Shown: one piece after another, positions 1 through 11,363 of the stretch
Position numbering within the stretch: the stretch's first letter is position 1
Layout of the letters: every line of letters starts with the position of its first letter
Source of the DNA: Paulownia fortunei
Lineage: Eukaryota > Streptophyta > Magnoliopsida > Lamiales > Paulowniaceae
NCBI GenBank assembly: GCA_019321725.1
Contig: CM033106.1
Coordinates: 23,496,965-23,560,964, forward strand
DNA: 64,000 nt
Reading direction: 5' to 3'
Made by a program: the position numbers and the translations under genes
Notes under the pieces: generated by a model
Database searches by the model: none
The model's input: only the letters and a program-made list of their open reading frames with translations
What the model was told of the DNA's origin: nothing

Positions 1-1140
1 TCCCATTAATATGTCAAATTACATTTTTGATTAAGATTTATATGGGTCTGTGAAGACCTACTAAAAATACAACAGTACTATGAAGATATTCTCACTTCCA
101 CTAAATTTATCTGCATTCAAAATAAGCCACCAAAAGGATCCCCTAGCCAACTTTAGTAAAATTGGCCATCACAAAATTCACATAAATTCTTTTATTCCTC
201 TACAAGATTGGAGTGATGAAAATTCTATGGCCACAAATAAATTCCAAACAAACAATATCTATTAATCTCTTTTTGGGATTACATGGATGTTTGGACCAAA
301 TTTTTGTTAAAAAAAATCAACAAATTCCATGTTATACTTTTTTGTTCTCAATACCAAACTGAATGATAATGCTTGCAAAATCCCAAATTGGTTCCTTCTT
401 TGGTGTAATTAGACCTATCCTCGAAATTTTACCATAAAATGTCCAAGATACGTATGATTATTTCTCTGATAATTTACTCAATCCACCCTATTTGGGAGAA
501 CATTTTTCAAGCCTACTGAAATTCTATTTTCAGTTTAACCTAACTAGGATTTTCAAACTCAAATATTATTTCCAAATCACTACTATTAATCCAAATACAA
601 ACATCTTTTATTTGGGAAAAAGAGTTCATGTTAAATGGTGGACATGAATGACAACTACAAATTTTAAAAACCAGCAATTATTGCATGGCACCAGCAAAAT
701 TCAAAATATTAGAAATTGACTCATGGCAAGAGCAATTTCTTTTCAAAAAAATAAAATTTTACTACGAGATTAGCCCAAGCAAATATAGAGAAAAAAATGG
801 AAATAATCTTGTAAGAACATCAAAGTGACAAAGCAAGCTCCTTTGGATTAGTTAACTTGGCAGACAACAACGATAATGATTGTTTTCACATTTTTAGTCT
901 AAATCCTTGATTGAAAAAAAAAAGAGTTACTGAAAATTTTTTCACATGTAAAAATATAGGGTGAGCAAGTAACCTAGACTTAACAAAAATAAAAAAAAAG
1001 AATGAACTTCCAAAGATGGGAGGTGACATCACCACAATCTCTAATGGCATTCCAACAAAGACCCCTATCATACAGATACTAAAGCAAAAATAATAAAGCA
1101 AACAAATTTTTACATAAAGCAACAAATCCCTCATCAGGCA
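1..1140 (+). pseudogene. Endogenous caulimovirid structural/movement-region relic (left arm)
   Basis: This is the plus-strand copy of the viral coding relic that forms the left palindrome arm. A short open stretch (80-265) reads through residues such as DPLANFSKIGHHKIHINSF, which recur in the right arm on the other strand. The similarity is to the non-polymerase part of endogenous caulimovirid polyproteins of the petuvirus/florendovirus kind; that assignment is from family recognition and from the linked polymerase relic at 3.6-4.8 kb. Stops and frameshifts are frequent, so no protein can be made. The 5' part lies outside the window. Confidence 0.6.
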
Positions 1141-1254
1141 GATACCATTCAAAACAAGAAAAATATTCAAGATGGTAGATTCTAAATAAAGTTTTCAAGT
1201 CCAAATAGTTACAAGAAAGAAGTCATATAAATGGAAGGCAAATCCATTGAAGAA

Positions 1255-1790
1255 AGACAAAAGGCTTAAGAGTTTTATTTGAAATTTAATATTTTGTTTT
1301 GGTTTTACAGAATGTATATTTCATCTTCAGCTTGCAAAATCCAAATTCTGTATCAAAATCCTCATACTAAATATCAAGTAAAGTTTCAAACTTTCCTACA
1401 TTCTAATTCCTGCAATTTATTTATTCTACAAATTTTATTATATTGCTTTAATTCTAATTTAGTATCAATTATTTACTTTCATATATTGTTTAAATTCTGA
1501 TTATATAATCAAAATTTAAACAATATATGAAAGTAATTAATTAGAATTTAAACAATATAAAAGTAAATAATTAATATTAACTAAGAATTAAAACAATATA
1601 ATAAAATATGCAGAATAAATAAATTGTATGAATTACATTGTAGGAAAATTTGAAAATTTACTTGATATTTTGAACGAAAATTTTGATACAAAAATTTGAA
1701 TTTTGCAAGCTGAAAATGAAATATACATTCTGTAAAAAATCAAAATAAAATATTAAATTTCAAATAAAACTCTTAAGACTTTTGTCTTTC
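1255..1790. other. Putative viral intergenic/promoter region at the palindrome core
   Basis: The palindrome core has no coding potential and is very A+T-rich. Its right half (1620-1900) resembles 41200-41500, where the same sequence lies just upstream of a tRNA-Met primer-site match on the minus strand. I infer that this is the intergenic region of the caulimovirid genome, present twice head to head. No TATA box can be assigned with confidence. Confidence 0.45.
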
Positions 1791-1879
1791 TTCAATGGAC
1801 TTGCTTTCCATTTATATGAGTTCGTTCTTATAACTATTGGGACTTGAAAACTTCATTTGGAATCTGTCATCATGTCTAT

Positions 1880-3540
1880 CTTGAATATTATTCTTGTTTT
1901 GATTAGTTTTGCTTGATGAGGGATTTATTGCTTTGTGTTATGATTTGCTTGCTCCATTACTTTTGCTCTGGCCTTTGCATGATAAAGGTTTTTGTTGAAA
2001 TTGTATCAAAGATGGTGGTGGTGTCACTTCCCGCCTTCGGAAGTTTGTGCTTTTTTTTAATCTAGGTACTGTCTCACCCTATATTTTGAAATCTGAATTT
2101 TACATGTGATTAGAATTTTCATGTAACTTTTTTTTTGTTTTTCAATCAAGGAATTGGATAAAAATGCCAAAATAATCATCCTCGTTGTCGTCTACTAAGT
2201 TAACTGATCCGTAGGAGCTTGCTTTGTCACTTTGATGTTCTTACATGAGTTTTTTCATTTATTCCTCTATAGTTGCTTGGGCTAGTCTAGTAGCAAGATT
2301 TCATTTTTTGAAAAGAAATTGCTTGTGCTGTGAATTGATCTGGTTGCTCAAGTTTATAGCCAAATTACAATATTTTGGATTTTGATAGTACCATGTAATA
2401 ATTGCTGGTTTTTCAAAATTTGTAGTTATCATTCTTGGTCGTCATTTAACATAAACTCTTTTTCCAGAAGAAAATATGTCTGGATTAATAGTAGTGGTTT
2501 AGAAGTAATGTTCGAGTTTGAAAATTCATGTTAAGTTGAATTGAAAATAGAATTTTAGTAGGCTTGGAAGATGTGCTCCCATATAGGTGGATTGAGTAAA
2601 TTTTTAGAGAAATATTTGTGTACTTCTTGGACAAAAGGTAACATTTTGAGGATTGGTCTAAAAGTTTTCCACCAAAGGAACTTTGGGATTTTGTAGGCAT
2701 TGTCAATAAGTTTGGAATTGATAACAAAAAAGTATAACATGGAATTGGTTGAATTTTGTTTAGTAGAAATTTGTTCCCATAATCCCAAAAAAAGATTAAT
2801 GGATATTGCTTGTTGAGAATTTATTTGTGGCCATAGGGAATTCTGTCGCTCTAATCTTGTAGGGTGATAATGGAATTGATGTGGATTTTGTGATAGCCAA
2901 TTTCACTGAAGTTGGCTAGGGATCCTTTGGGTGGCTTATTTTGAATGTAGATAAATTTGACGGAAAGTAAAAATATCTTTATAGTGCTGTTGTATTTTTA
3001 GTGCGTCTTCATAGATGCGAAGAAATCTTTAATCAAAATGTAATTTACCATATTAGTGGGATTGTTTTGTCTATGATTATTGATCCAATCATCTTCACTG
3101 ATGCAGTCGAAAATGAATTTATCTTTGTCAAAATATTATAATGTGTTTTGTGTGCATGAGATGAGAGTTGGAGTATTTGATGTTTGTAGAGTGGTTTTGA
3201 AAGTTTGAGTTAGTTTGGAGGGGCAAGAACAATTGGTTTCCAAGTGGTGTGAATATGTTTGTGATTTGGACTGCATTTTGTGGCTGAGTAAGGGTATTGG
3301 ATAACTGTATTGAGGGTGGAAGGATCCTCGATGGTTTGAGAATTTGGAGTCTTAGTAAGGTTAATTTGACTTTGATTTTTGGGTTTCTTCTTGAGGAGTC
3401 TTCAATTTTGACTGTCTGGAGAGATAGAGGTCTAGAAATTAGTGATTTGGAACTGTTTGCTAAAGGATTCACCTTTTATTTTGGTGATTCTGTGTTTTTT
3501 GACATCCCTGCAAACATTCACTAGTTAATCAGGAATATAG
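1880..3540 (-). pseudogene. Endogenous caulimovirid structural/movement-region relic (right arm)
   Basis: This is the minus-strand copy of the relic in the left arm, extended upstream to about 3540. Open stretches lie at 3128-3472, 2555-2788 and 2485-2727. Readable motifs include NNPTNMVNYILI, KGSLANFSEIGYHKIHIN and FFWDYGNKF, separated by stops and frameshifts. The segment 3540-3128 is rich in Ser, Lys and Pro, like the spacer region of such polyproteins. It follows the RNase H relic (3.6-3.8 kb) on the same strand, so the order is polymerase end, then the start of another genome unit. This suggests a tandem viral integration. Not expressible as a protein. Confidence 0.6.
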
Positions 3541-3559
3541 TTGTGAGATCATTTTATAT

Positions 3560-4770
3560 ATTCAATTTTAAAATTAAAAACTAATAAAATAGCTTGCCGC
3601 CTTGCAAAAATTTATTTTGAAACTAAATATTTCACGTCTTTTGCTAAATATCTTTGGCTGCTCTATAATCTATTCTTAAAACAAATTGTTTGGTTTAAAA
3701 ATCATTTTATAATGCACAATACAATAGGAATAATTTCTTTTCTAATGTAGAGCTTTTCTAGAAATCAGAATCGGACTATAGTTTCTTTTTCTTCAATTTT
3801 TTGACTAAGAATTCCTCTATGACCAGCTTTTGAAGCATTTGTTTGGACTATTTTGGGTTCATTGGGATGACAAATTGTGAGAAAGAGGAGTTCTTTGACT
3901 TGTACTTTTAACAGTTTGATAACGGTTTTTAGTTAATTAAATAAGATTTGCAAAAGCGATGAAGTTTTGGGCAAAAATCTGAAATATAATTCAAAGATTC
4001 TAAATTTTTTTTCAATTGGTTTCTATCAAGGATTTTGTCTAGAAACTTGTCTCCAAAACATAAACAATTTTTACATTAGAATAATAGTTCTTTTGTGAAT
4101 TTAGTGCCATAAAAGTCTCATGTTTATTTGAAAAGGCTTGATTTTGGAAGCCAAAATCACTAAACCATTTCTTTTGATAAGATTAAAAAAACTTGTAAAT
4201 GTTTGTAGTACTTATCTATGGATTCACTAAAAGCAAGCACATTATCAATATAGACTATTGTGAAGGAAGATATGGTATAAAAATATCATTTATGGTTTCT
4301 TGAATTTAGAAGGAGTATTTTTAAGACCAAATGACATTTCATTTCATTCAAATTGGCCAAAAGGTTGTCCCATATTTTCATCAATTTGAATTTGTTTGAA
4401 AAGATTTTTGTATTATAAAGTCTTTTAAGAATATCAGTTTTCTTGGGAATTGGATATTTAATTCATTTAAATACTTTGTTTAGATGTTTGTAATTTTTAA
4501 CTAATCTTGGGATTCTTCTTTCAAACTTAACATTTTTCTAAAGATAAAGACCGGGCATGACTAGTGAGATTTGAAAGGATGGATGATTTTTTTGTCAACG
4601 AGTTATTGTATTTATCTTACAATATTTTATAAATTTTTAATTCATTTGTATTGGTCTTGCTTTGGTAGGATTTGTCGTTTATTGAAATTTGATTCGTAAG
4701 AAAGGGTGATGTAATGTCTCTGTCTTTCCCAGAAAGCATTTGGTAGATTAGAACAAATTTTCTCTTCAAT
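3560..4770 (-). pseudogene. Endogenous caulimovirid reverse transcriptase-RNase H relic
   Basis: Read on the minus strand from 4770 downwards, the three frames together show a caulimovirid reverse transcriptase. There is a region with RRIPRLVKNYKHLNK (about 4530-4480), then KYPIPKKTDILKRLYN, and an active-site segment YIDNVLAFSES (about 4260-4220) in which the second Asp of the usual YIDD is Asn. An RNase H segment with IVQTNASKAG and KEIIPIVLCIIK (about 3850-3680) follows; the expected catalytic Asp is Asn there too. Several stops and frameshifts break the frame. Family: Caulimoviridae, petuvirus/florendovirus-like. The exact genus needs a phylogeny. Confidence 0.75.
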
Positions 4771-4827
4771 CCATGTTGTAAAATACGCACAAAAATTTGT
4801 TCAATTTTTTGGTGAGAGATTTCTTCT

Positions 4828-4893
4828 TTGAAAAAAGAATTTATGTTAAATAGTGGGCAAGAATGAAAACCAGCAATTATTACATGGTACTAG
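4828..4893 (+). repeat. Small caulimovirid fragment in opposite orientation
   Basis: This stretch matches the plus strand of the left palindrome arm near 620-690 (shared words include CCAGCAATTATT and ATGTTAAAT). It abuts the minus-strand polymerase relic, so the coding directions are opposed at this junction. Confidence 0.6.
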
Positions 4894-4944
4894 TAAATAT
4901 ATTTATATATAAATATATTATTTAAATATATATGTATATAAATT

Positions 4945-4969
4945 ACACACACACCACACACACACACAC

Positions 4970-5013
<44 letters not shown>
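4945..5013. repeat. (CA)n/(TA)n microsatellite
   Basis: A (CA)n tract is followed directly by a (TA)n tract. This compound microsatellite closes off the viral relics from the next element. Confidence 0.95.
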
Positions 5014-5022
<9 letters not shown>

Positions 5023-5510
5023 TACATAAATTTATACGTAAATATATTATTAGTGTACTTAATTTATAGTTTATTTAAATAGTTTGAAATTAAATTATCA
5101 CGTCTTTAGATATATTAATAATTACTCACAATTATTATATTTATGATAATAGTTATTATTTTTATGTTATAATACTTATATAATTTAGTTTAATCAAATT
5201 TCACAAAAATAAATTACTATTTCAAAGTTTAAGGGCAATTTAGATTTTACACCAAAAAAATAAAAATGGACCAAGTTTTGCAACATATTCATCCAACACT
5301 TTTTTTAACTTATTCTACTTTTTACCAATACTTTGTAAACATATTCAATTTTTGCTTCTTAACTATTTTTGATTAATCACATATATCTCTTTCACATCTG
5401 TACATAACTGTTTTTTGTGTTTATATACATGGGTATATTTTCTTATGATCAAGGAAAACACACATTTAGTATGTTCTATATCCAAGATTTGTTGTTCTAT
5501 GTCCAAGAGC
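5014..5510. other. A+T-rich spacer
   Basis: I see no coding potential or repeat ends here. It separates the viral relics from the copia element. Confidence 0.7.
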
Positions 5511-6453
5511 TATTGGGATAAACACACCAAGTTCAATCAAATTACCGATTAAATACCAATAAAAAAAAAACAATAATTATCCCTCTTTTGTGTGAACCTA
5601 GCAGGAAATAAAACAAGCAAACCAACCATAATTGCAACAATATAAAATCACCACTAATACAAAGAATACAATCAATTTTTAATGTGGAAAACCTCTCTAA
5701 TGTGAGGATTAAAAAATACGGGACCGTAGTTTATCAAAAATAATTTCACTATAATAAAAAATAGGATACAACAAGTTCAATAATTTGTCTCAAGTGATAT
5801 ACAATCACAAATATCTCAAGATAATTGAATCTTGGTAACAAACAAATTCTACCAAGAGAAATTGGAAAGACCTCACCCAAAATGTGGCACTACTATCCAC
5901 AAGCAGTTTCTGGTGATATGAGTCTTTAAATTTGATCTTCACTATTCAAAATCTAGAATTGTAAGTCCTGAATGTACTGTAAAAATTTTAACTTGATCTA
6001 ACGGTTTGATTTCTTGAAATAGCCTCTTGATCTAGACTACCCGGAGTGTTCTTCTAGAAAATAGGACTGCTCTGTTCGTCAGAGAAACAAATGCTAGGTA
6101 TTTCAGAATCAGATCTCCACCATCTAGACTACCTGGTGTGTCTTGAACGTGTTGTTCCAATTTTCACTTGATCCGATGGTTCGATTTCTCCCGATCATAT
6201 TTTAAAGATGACTGGTCGAGTGATGCTTTTCAAAATTGAGATTTCCTCTTCTCCTTTCTCTTTTTCTCTCACTTTTTTCTATCTTTTCTTTTTAAAAAGA
6301 AAGGCAGCTATATTGAAAAATCTTCATATTCTGACCAAAAGTTCCTAACATAATGTCCTTTGACAAAATTGCCCTTCTATGTGGTTTTATTCCACATGAT
6401 TCATTTAAATTGGGTATTGGGATATCTCCACATTGAGGAAACCTAATCTAACA
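5511..6453 (-). repeat. 3' LTR of the copia element
   Basis: Aligns along its whole length with 10430-11363. On the minus strand it begins TGTTAGATTAGG. The terminal CA at its other end is decayed: the plus strand reads TATTGGG where the sister LTR reads TGTTGGG. Confidence 0.93.
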
Positions 6454-6455
6454 AA

Positions 6456-6466
6456 TCTTCCCATTT
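6456..6466 (-). other. Polypurine tract of the copia element
   Basis: On the minus strand this reads AAATGGGAAGA, two bases from the start of the 3' LTR. That is the place and composition expected of the plus-strand primer. Confidence 0.7.
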
Positions 6467-6469
6467 AGA

Positions 6470-7016
6470 TTATGTGGAAGGATTCGCCATCCCGGTGATC
6501 AACCGACAAATCTAAAGCTTCTCCTTTGGTAGTACTTTTATCATCATATCAGCACCATTATCATCCGTATGAATTTTATCAAGTTCAAACAACTTATCAT
6601 TGATAACATCTCTCATCTAATGATACCTCATATCAATATGTTTTGATCTTGTATGAAAGGTAGAGTTCTTACCTAGGTGGATAACACTTTGATTATCACA
6701 AAACACAATGTACCACTCCTGTTTGAAACAAGTTCCTCCACAAATTTCTTCATCCATAGCAACTCTTTATAAGTTTCAGTTGTTGCAATATACTTACTTT
6801 TATTGTAGAAAGTGCAACACATTTCTACAACATTGACTACCATGATACAAGACCTCCCGAGAAAGTTATCAGATAACCTGAGGTAGACTTTCTGGTATTC
6901 ACATCAGTTGCCATATCTGAGTCGATGTAGTCAATTAGCAATAGTATTCCATTACCAAAAGTGAGCCTCAAACTGGAACTACCACGCAGATATCTCAATA
7001 TCCACTTCACTGCATT
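6470..7016 (-). pseudogene. Copia RNase H domain, degenerate
   Basis: The minus-strand translation shows the copia RNase H signature: KWILRYLRGSSSLRL, then RKSTSGYLITFSGGLVSW, then CVALSTIKSKYIATTETYKE, ending near the purine tract. An in-frame stop follows GGLVSW, and further breaks occur downstream. The central acidic motif reads IDSDMA, retaining an Asp. It is the C-terminal part of the polyprotein and directly follows the reverse transcriptase. Confidence 0.85.
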
Positions 7017-8130
7017 CTAATGCTCCTTTCCTAGATTATATAAGTAATGACTAACAATACCAATTGCACAAGCTATATCCAGCCTCGTGTATACCATCGC
7101 ATACATCAAGCTTCCTACTGCTGAAGCATATGGAACTCTTCTCATCTCTTCTTTCTCTTCATCTATAAAAGGACTTTGATGAGCATCAAGTTTAAAGTGT
7201 GCAGCAAGAGGAGAGATAACCACTTTAGCTTTGCTAATATTAAATCTTTCAAGTACTTTCTCAATATATTGCTCCTGTGATATGTGCAACTTCTTATTTT
7301 TTCTATCTCGATAAATTTTGATACCGAGAATTTTCTTTGTTAGTTCTAAATCCTTCATAGCAAATGATTTATTTAACTACTTTTTCAACCGGTCAATTTT
7401 CGAAATATTCTTGCCAACAATCAACATTCATCCACGTAAAGCAATAATATGATAAAATCATCATCAAAAAATCTATGTACAAAAACACAATGATCAGAAG
7501 TGGTTTTCTTATAGTCTTACTCCCCCATAACTGACTCAAACTTCTAATACCATAGTCTAGGTGTCTGCTTCAAACCATGGAGACTTTTCTTCAGCTTGCA
7601 CCCATAATTTTCTTTCCTTTTACTTGGAACTTTTTGGCTGCTCCATGTATATTTCTCTATCCAAGTCACCATGAAGGAAAGCAGTTTTAACATCCATTTG
7701 CTCAACCTCCAAATCAAGACTAGCTGCTAAACCAAGCACAACACGAATAGATGACATCTTAACAACAGGAGAGAAGATTTTATCGAAATCAATACATTTC
7801 TTCTGGCTAAAACCCTTGACAACTAGTCTAGGTTTGAACCGTAGTCGTGAAGTGTGTTCATCCTGCTTCACCCTGTATACCCACATTCCCTTAAGAAGTT
7901 TTATCAGTTCAAATGTGTTATTCTCATGTAAGGATTTCATCCCATCCTGCATGGCATCAATCTATTCATTTTTGCATGCATCTTTCATCACTTCTTCATA
8001 ACATCTGGATTCTTCCCCATCTGTCACTAATGCATACTGACTAGCAGGATACCATTTAGCCTTTACTGGGATTCTGGCAGACCTCTTGAATAGAGTTTCA
8101 ACCTCTAATGCTGGAACCTTTGATGGTGGC
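7017..8130 (-). pseudogene. Copia reverse transcriptase domain, degenerate
   Basis: Reads on the minus strand. The N-terminal part (7620-7952) carries WVYRVKQDEH and VDMKTAFLHGDLDREIYM, hallmark copia reverse transcriptase motifs. The active-site box near 7420 reads YVDE where YVDD is expected, a catalytic-site change, and stops follow. The C-terminal part (7017-7358) has MKDLELTKKILGIKI and YASAVGSLMYAMV, the conserved region after the palm. At least one frameshift and several stops separate the two halves, so no enzyme can be made. Confidence 0.92.
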
Positions 8131-8159
8131 ATTGGTTGATCTACATTATCTACCTCAAC

Positions 8160-9050
8160 CTATGTACGAGCATCAATGTCATCAAGATCAGGTTGGTCAT
8201 TTTGAACATCATGTTCAATCTGTGGCTGTACTGGCACATGATGCTGAGGAGCTACATCCAAGTCAACCAAATCATCACTGGATTTAGGTGCTATTTTATC
8301 TGCTTTCTCAATGTCCTTTATGGTCTGGTCTTCAACAAATATAGTATCTCGACTTCTGATGAGTTTCTTCTCCACTAAGTCATAAAACCTGTAACCAAAC
8401 TTATCATGTCCATAGCCAAGAAATACACACTGTCGAGTATTGGCATCAAGTTTAGACCTTTCATCTTTAGGAATACAAACAAAGGCCTTGCATCCAAAGA
8501 CACAAGTGGTTGTAGGAAATATCCTTCCCTGACCAAACCCTATCTGGAACATCAAAATCTAAAGGAACACATGATGTGAGATTTAAAACATGTGCAACTG
8601 TACTCAAAGACTTACCCCAAAATGATCTTGGCAAACCTGCTTCTGAAAGCAAACATCTCACCCTTTCAACCAGTGTTATATTCATTCTTTCTGCCAGCCT
8701 ATTCAACTGAGGAGTCTTAGGAGGTGTCTTTTGATTATAATACCCTGTTGTCTGCAATACTCATCAAAAGGACTAGAATACTCACCTCCATTGTCAGTTC
8801 TGATGCACCTCAATTTCTTCCTAGTTTGTCTCTCAACCAAGACCTGAAATTGTTTGAACACATCTAACACTTGGTCTTTTATCTTCAATGTATAAATCCA
8901 CAACTTCCTTTAGTGATCATCTATAAAAATCACAAAATAGAGAGCACCACTAAGTGTTTTTGTTTTCATAGGGCCACAAATATCATAATATACTAAATCA
9001 AGTATACCTGGCATTCTTGAAGGAGGGGATGCTTTGAAAGCAACTCTGGT
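8160..9050 (-). pseudogene. Copia integrase domain, degenerate
   Basis: The minus strand shows the integrase core. The first catalytic Asp lies in a FIDDH segment immediately followed by a stop (about 8915), the second in CIRTDNGGEY (about 8790), and the Glu in NRLAERMN (about 8700). The downstream part (8160-8555) has CKAFVCIPKDERSKLD and CVFLGYGHDKFGYRFYD, the conserved copia integrase C-terminal region. Frames change near 8710 and 8550. All three acidic residues are still visible, but the frame is broken. Confidence 0.92.
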
Positions 9051-9530
9051 CTATTTTTCTACCAAGCAATGAGCACATTTCTTCAAGGATGTATTCTTCA
9101 TTTTAGGAATGAGATTCTTCTTGACCAAAACCATCAATCTATTCTTAGTAATGTGACTAAGTCTGTTGTGCCACAATTTAATTTTGTTTTCATTCTCCAT
9201 TGTATTTATGGAGCGATCAAGTTTATGGCTATTAAGTGCAAGTTTATTGCATTTATGGCCAAAACCACCAATCGGGGCATCATCAAATTTTTCAACATAA
9301 ATTAAATTTAAACGAAGATTAGGTACATGTTTAACATTTTTCAAAATCAACATTGTGTCGTTACTAATCTCCAAACACACATCTCTCATTCCAATGGCTT
9401 TAGCTAAACCATCATCACTCATCCTAACATTTTCAAAATCACCTAGTGTGTAGGATGTAAATAAATCTCTTCAAGTTGTAGCATAAATGGATTCACCACT
9501 ATCAACTACTCAACTAGTCTCATTAAGTGC
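9051..9530 (-). pseudogene. Copia protease and pre-integrase region, degenerate
   Basis: On the minus strand a protease active site VVDSG (about 9515-9500) is preceded by a stop. It is followed by RMSDDGLAKAIGMRDVCL and HVPNLRLNLI, typical of copia proteases. The pre-integrase zinc region follows as LWHNRLSHITKNRL with a downstream CAHC. The catalytic Asp-Ser-Gly is preserved although the reading frame is not. Confidence 0.88.
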
Positions 9531-9599
9531 AATATTAACAACATTAAATTTATGAACGATGAGGAAGTCACTTGTGACAGCAGAAACTCGATCATCACC

Positions 9600-10362
9600 A
9601 TTATTATCATTATTTCTTTTTCTTTCCCTTATCCTTTTGCTTTTCTTGCTTCGGTCTTCGACAATGCTTCATTATATGCCCCTTAATAGCATAATTGTAG
9701 CACTCAGCATTGGCATTCTTGTTGGACTTGCTTCTGTCTCTATCTATACTTTTCGAACCCCTGTTTTTGCTTCTCCTTTTCTTTTCTGTAATCAAGACAT
9801 CTGAATGTGTGAAAAAACTCTGAAACTTTCTTCTCATCTCCTCATTCAGAACACTGCTTTTGGCCAAATCCAGGGTAATAACACCATCTAGGGTTGAGTT
9901 AGACAAAGATGTCATGAATGTCTCCCACAAGTCCGACAATGTACCAAGAAGCCATAACCCCTGCATTTCATTATCAAACTTGATATTCATTCCAACCAAC
10001 TAATTAATAATACCCTGAAATGCATTAAAGTGATCAGTCATATGAGTTCCATCTTGGTATTTCAAACTCATCATTTGTTTGATAAAAAATAACTTGTTCC
10101 CTATTTTTCTAGCATATAACTGCTCAAGTTTTTCCCATGAGGATCGTGCATTTGTTTCACTACTTATATGGTTCAAAATATTATCATCTACCTACTGCCT
10201 AATGTAACCACATACTTATCGATGCGATATATTTCATTCAATATCATTTATACCATCAGGCTTTGTACTTTCAAACACAGGCAAATAATAGTCTTTCACA
10301 TACAAATGGTCCTTCATTTTTCCCTTCCATATTTGACAATTAGAACCATTAAGATTCACCAT
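9600..10362 (-). pseudogene. Copia gag region, degenerate
   Basis: The gag start is the Met at 10362-10360 in the context MVNLNGSN, about 50 bases downstream of the primer site. Residues IWKGKMKDHLYVKDYYLP follow, a common copia gag N-terminus. The nucleic-acid-binding knuckle (about 9690) reads CYNY then HIMKHC, so the second Cys of the CCHC box has become Tyr. A stop-rich middle part (10000-10230) separates the two open stretches. Confidence 0.88.
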
Positions 10363-10414
10363 TCTACTTATATTAGTTTTCATGTGTGACCACAAGGCAC
10401 GAAGCGCAGCACAT

Positions 10415-10426
10415 GCTCTGATACCA
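10415..10426 (-). other. tRNA-Met primer-binding site of the copia element
   Basis: The minus strand reads TGGTATCAGAGC, a perfect copy of the usual plant copia primer site complementary to the 3' end of initiator tRNA-Met. It lies three bases inside the 5' LTR. Confidence 0.95.
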
Positions 10427-10429
10427 CTT

Positions 10430-11363
10430 TGTTGGGATAAACACACCAAGTTCAATCAAATTACCGATTAAATACCAATGCAACGAAAATAATAATTATC
10501 CCTCTCTTTTGTGAAATTAGTAGAAAATAATAACAAGCAAACCAACCACAATTACAATAATATAAAATCGCCATAAATATAAAGAACACGAGCAATTTTT
10601 AATGTGGAAAATCTTTTCGATGTGAGGAGTAAAAACTACGGGACCATAGTCCACCTAAAATAATCTCCACTATAATAAAAAATAGGGATACAACAAGTTC
10701 AATAATCTGTCTCAAGTGATATACAATCACAAACACCTCAAGATAATTTAATTTTGGCAACAAACAAGTTCTACCAAGAGAAATTAGAAAGATCTCACCC
10801 AAAATATGGCACTACTCTCCACGAACAATTTATGATGATAAGAGTCTGTAAATTTGATCTTAAACATGAGTCTTAAACATACTGTCAAAATTTCAGCTCG
10901 ATCCAACGGTTCGATTTCCCAAAATAGTCTCTTGATCCAGACTGTCCGGAGTGTTCTTCTAGAAAATAGGACTGCTCTATTCATCACAGAAACAAATGCT
11001 AGAGAATTCAGAACCGAATCTCTATTGTTCAGATTGTAGCCCAATATGTTTTGAACATGTTATCCCAATTTTAGCTTAATCCAACAATTTGATTTTTCCC
11101 GATCGTATTTTGAAAATGACTGATCGGGTGATGCTTTCAAAATCGAGATTTTCTCTTCTCCTCTTTCTTTTTGTCTTACTTGCTTCTATCTTTTCTTTTC
11201 AAAAAGAAAGGCAGCTATATTGAAAAATCTTCATATTCTGACCAAAAGTTCCCAACATAATAGCTTTTGACAAAATTGCCCTTTCATGTGGTTTTATTCA
11301 ACATGTTTCATTTAAATTATTGGGTATTGGGACATCTCCACATTGAGGAAACCTAACCCAACA
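10430..11363 (-). repeat. 5' LTR of the copia element
   Basis: Direct repeat of 5511-6453, 934 bases. Plus-strand ends are TGTTGGG and CCCAACA, giving the canonical TG...CA with a 7-bp terminal inverted repeat. Transcription of the element would start in this LTR and run on the minus strand. Confidence 0.94.

Larger units (their letters stand above)
1..3061. repeat. Giant imperfect palindrome with arms of about 1.5 kb
   Basis: The left arm (1 to 1504) is the reverse complement of the right arm (1505 to about 3061). The window's first bases (TCCCATTAATATG) pair with the segment ending near 3061. The centre is a perfect 14-bp palindrome, TGATTATATAATCA (1498-1511), with essentially no spacer. 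The arms have diverged and differ by indels of about 50 bp in total, so the structure is old. The left arm runs off the window, so the full palindrome may be longer. Both arms carry caulimovirid-like coding sequence pointing towards the centre. Confidence 0.9.
5511..11363 (-). mobile_element. Full-length, inactive Ty1/copia LTR retrotransposon
   Basis: Two direct LTRs (5511-6453 and 10430-11363) flank a minus-strand internal region. It has a tRNA-Met primer site next to the 5' LTR, a purine tract next to the 3' LTR, and the copia domain order gag, protease, integrase, reverse transcriptase, RNase H. Motif style fits the Tork/Tnt1-like group (gag start LNGSNCQIWKGKMKD); this lineage call is tentative. 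Every domain carries stops or frameshifts, and the LTRs differ at many sites, so the insertion is old and dead. Flanking pentamers (AGAGC and AGCAC) do not make a convincing target duplication. Confidence 0.95.

Noticed and set aside
886..1170. 94-codon minus-strand hydrophobic frame
   Set aside because: Opposite strand of the viral relic in the left palindrome arm; low-complexity Phe/Ile runs.
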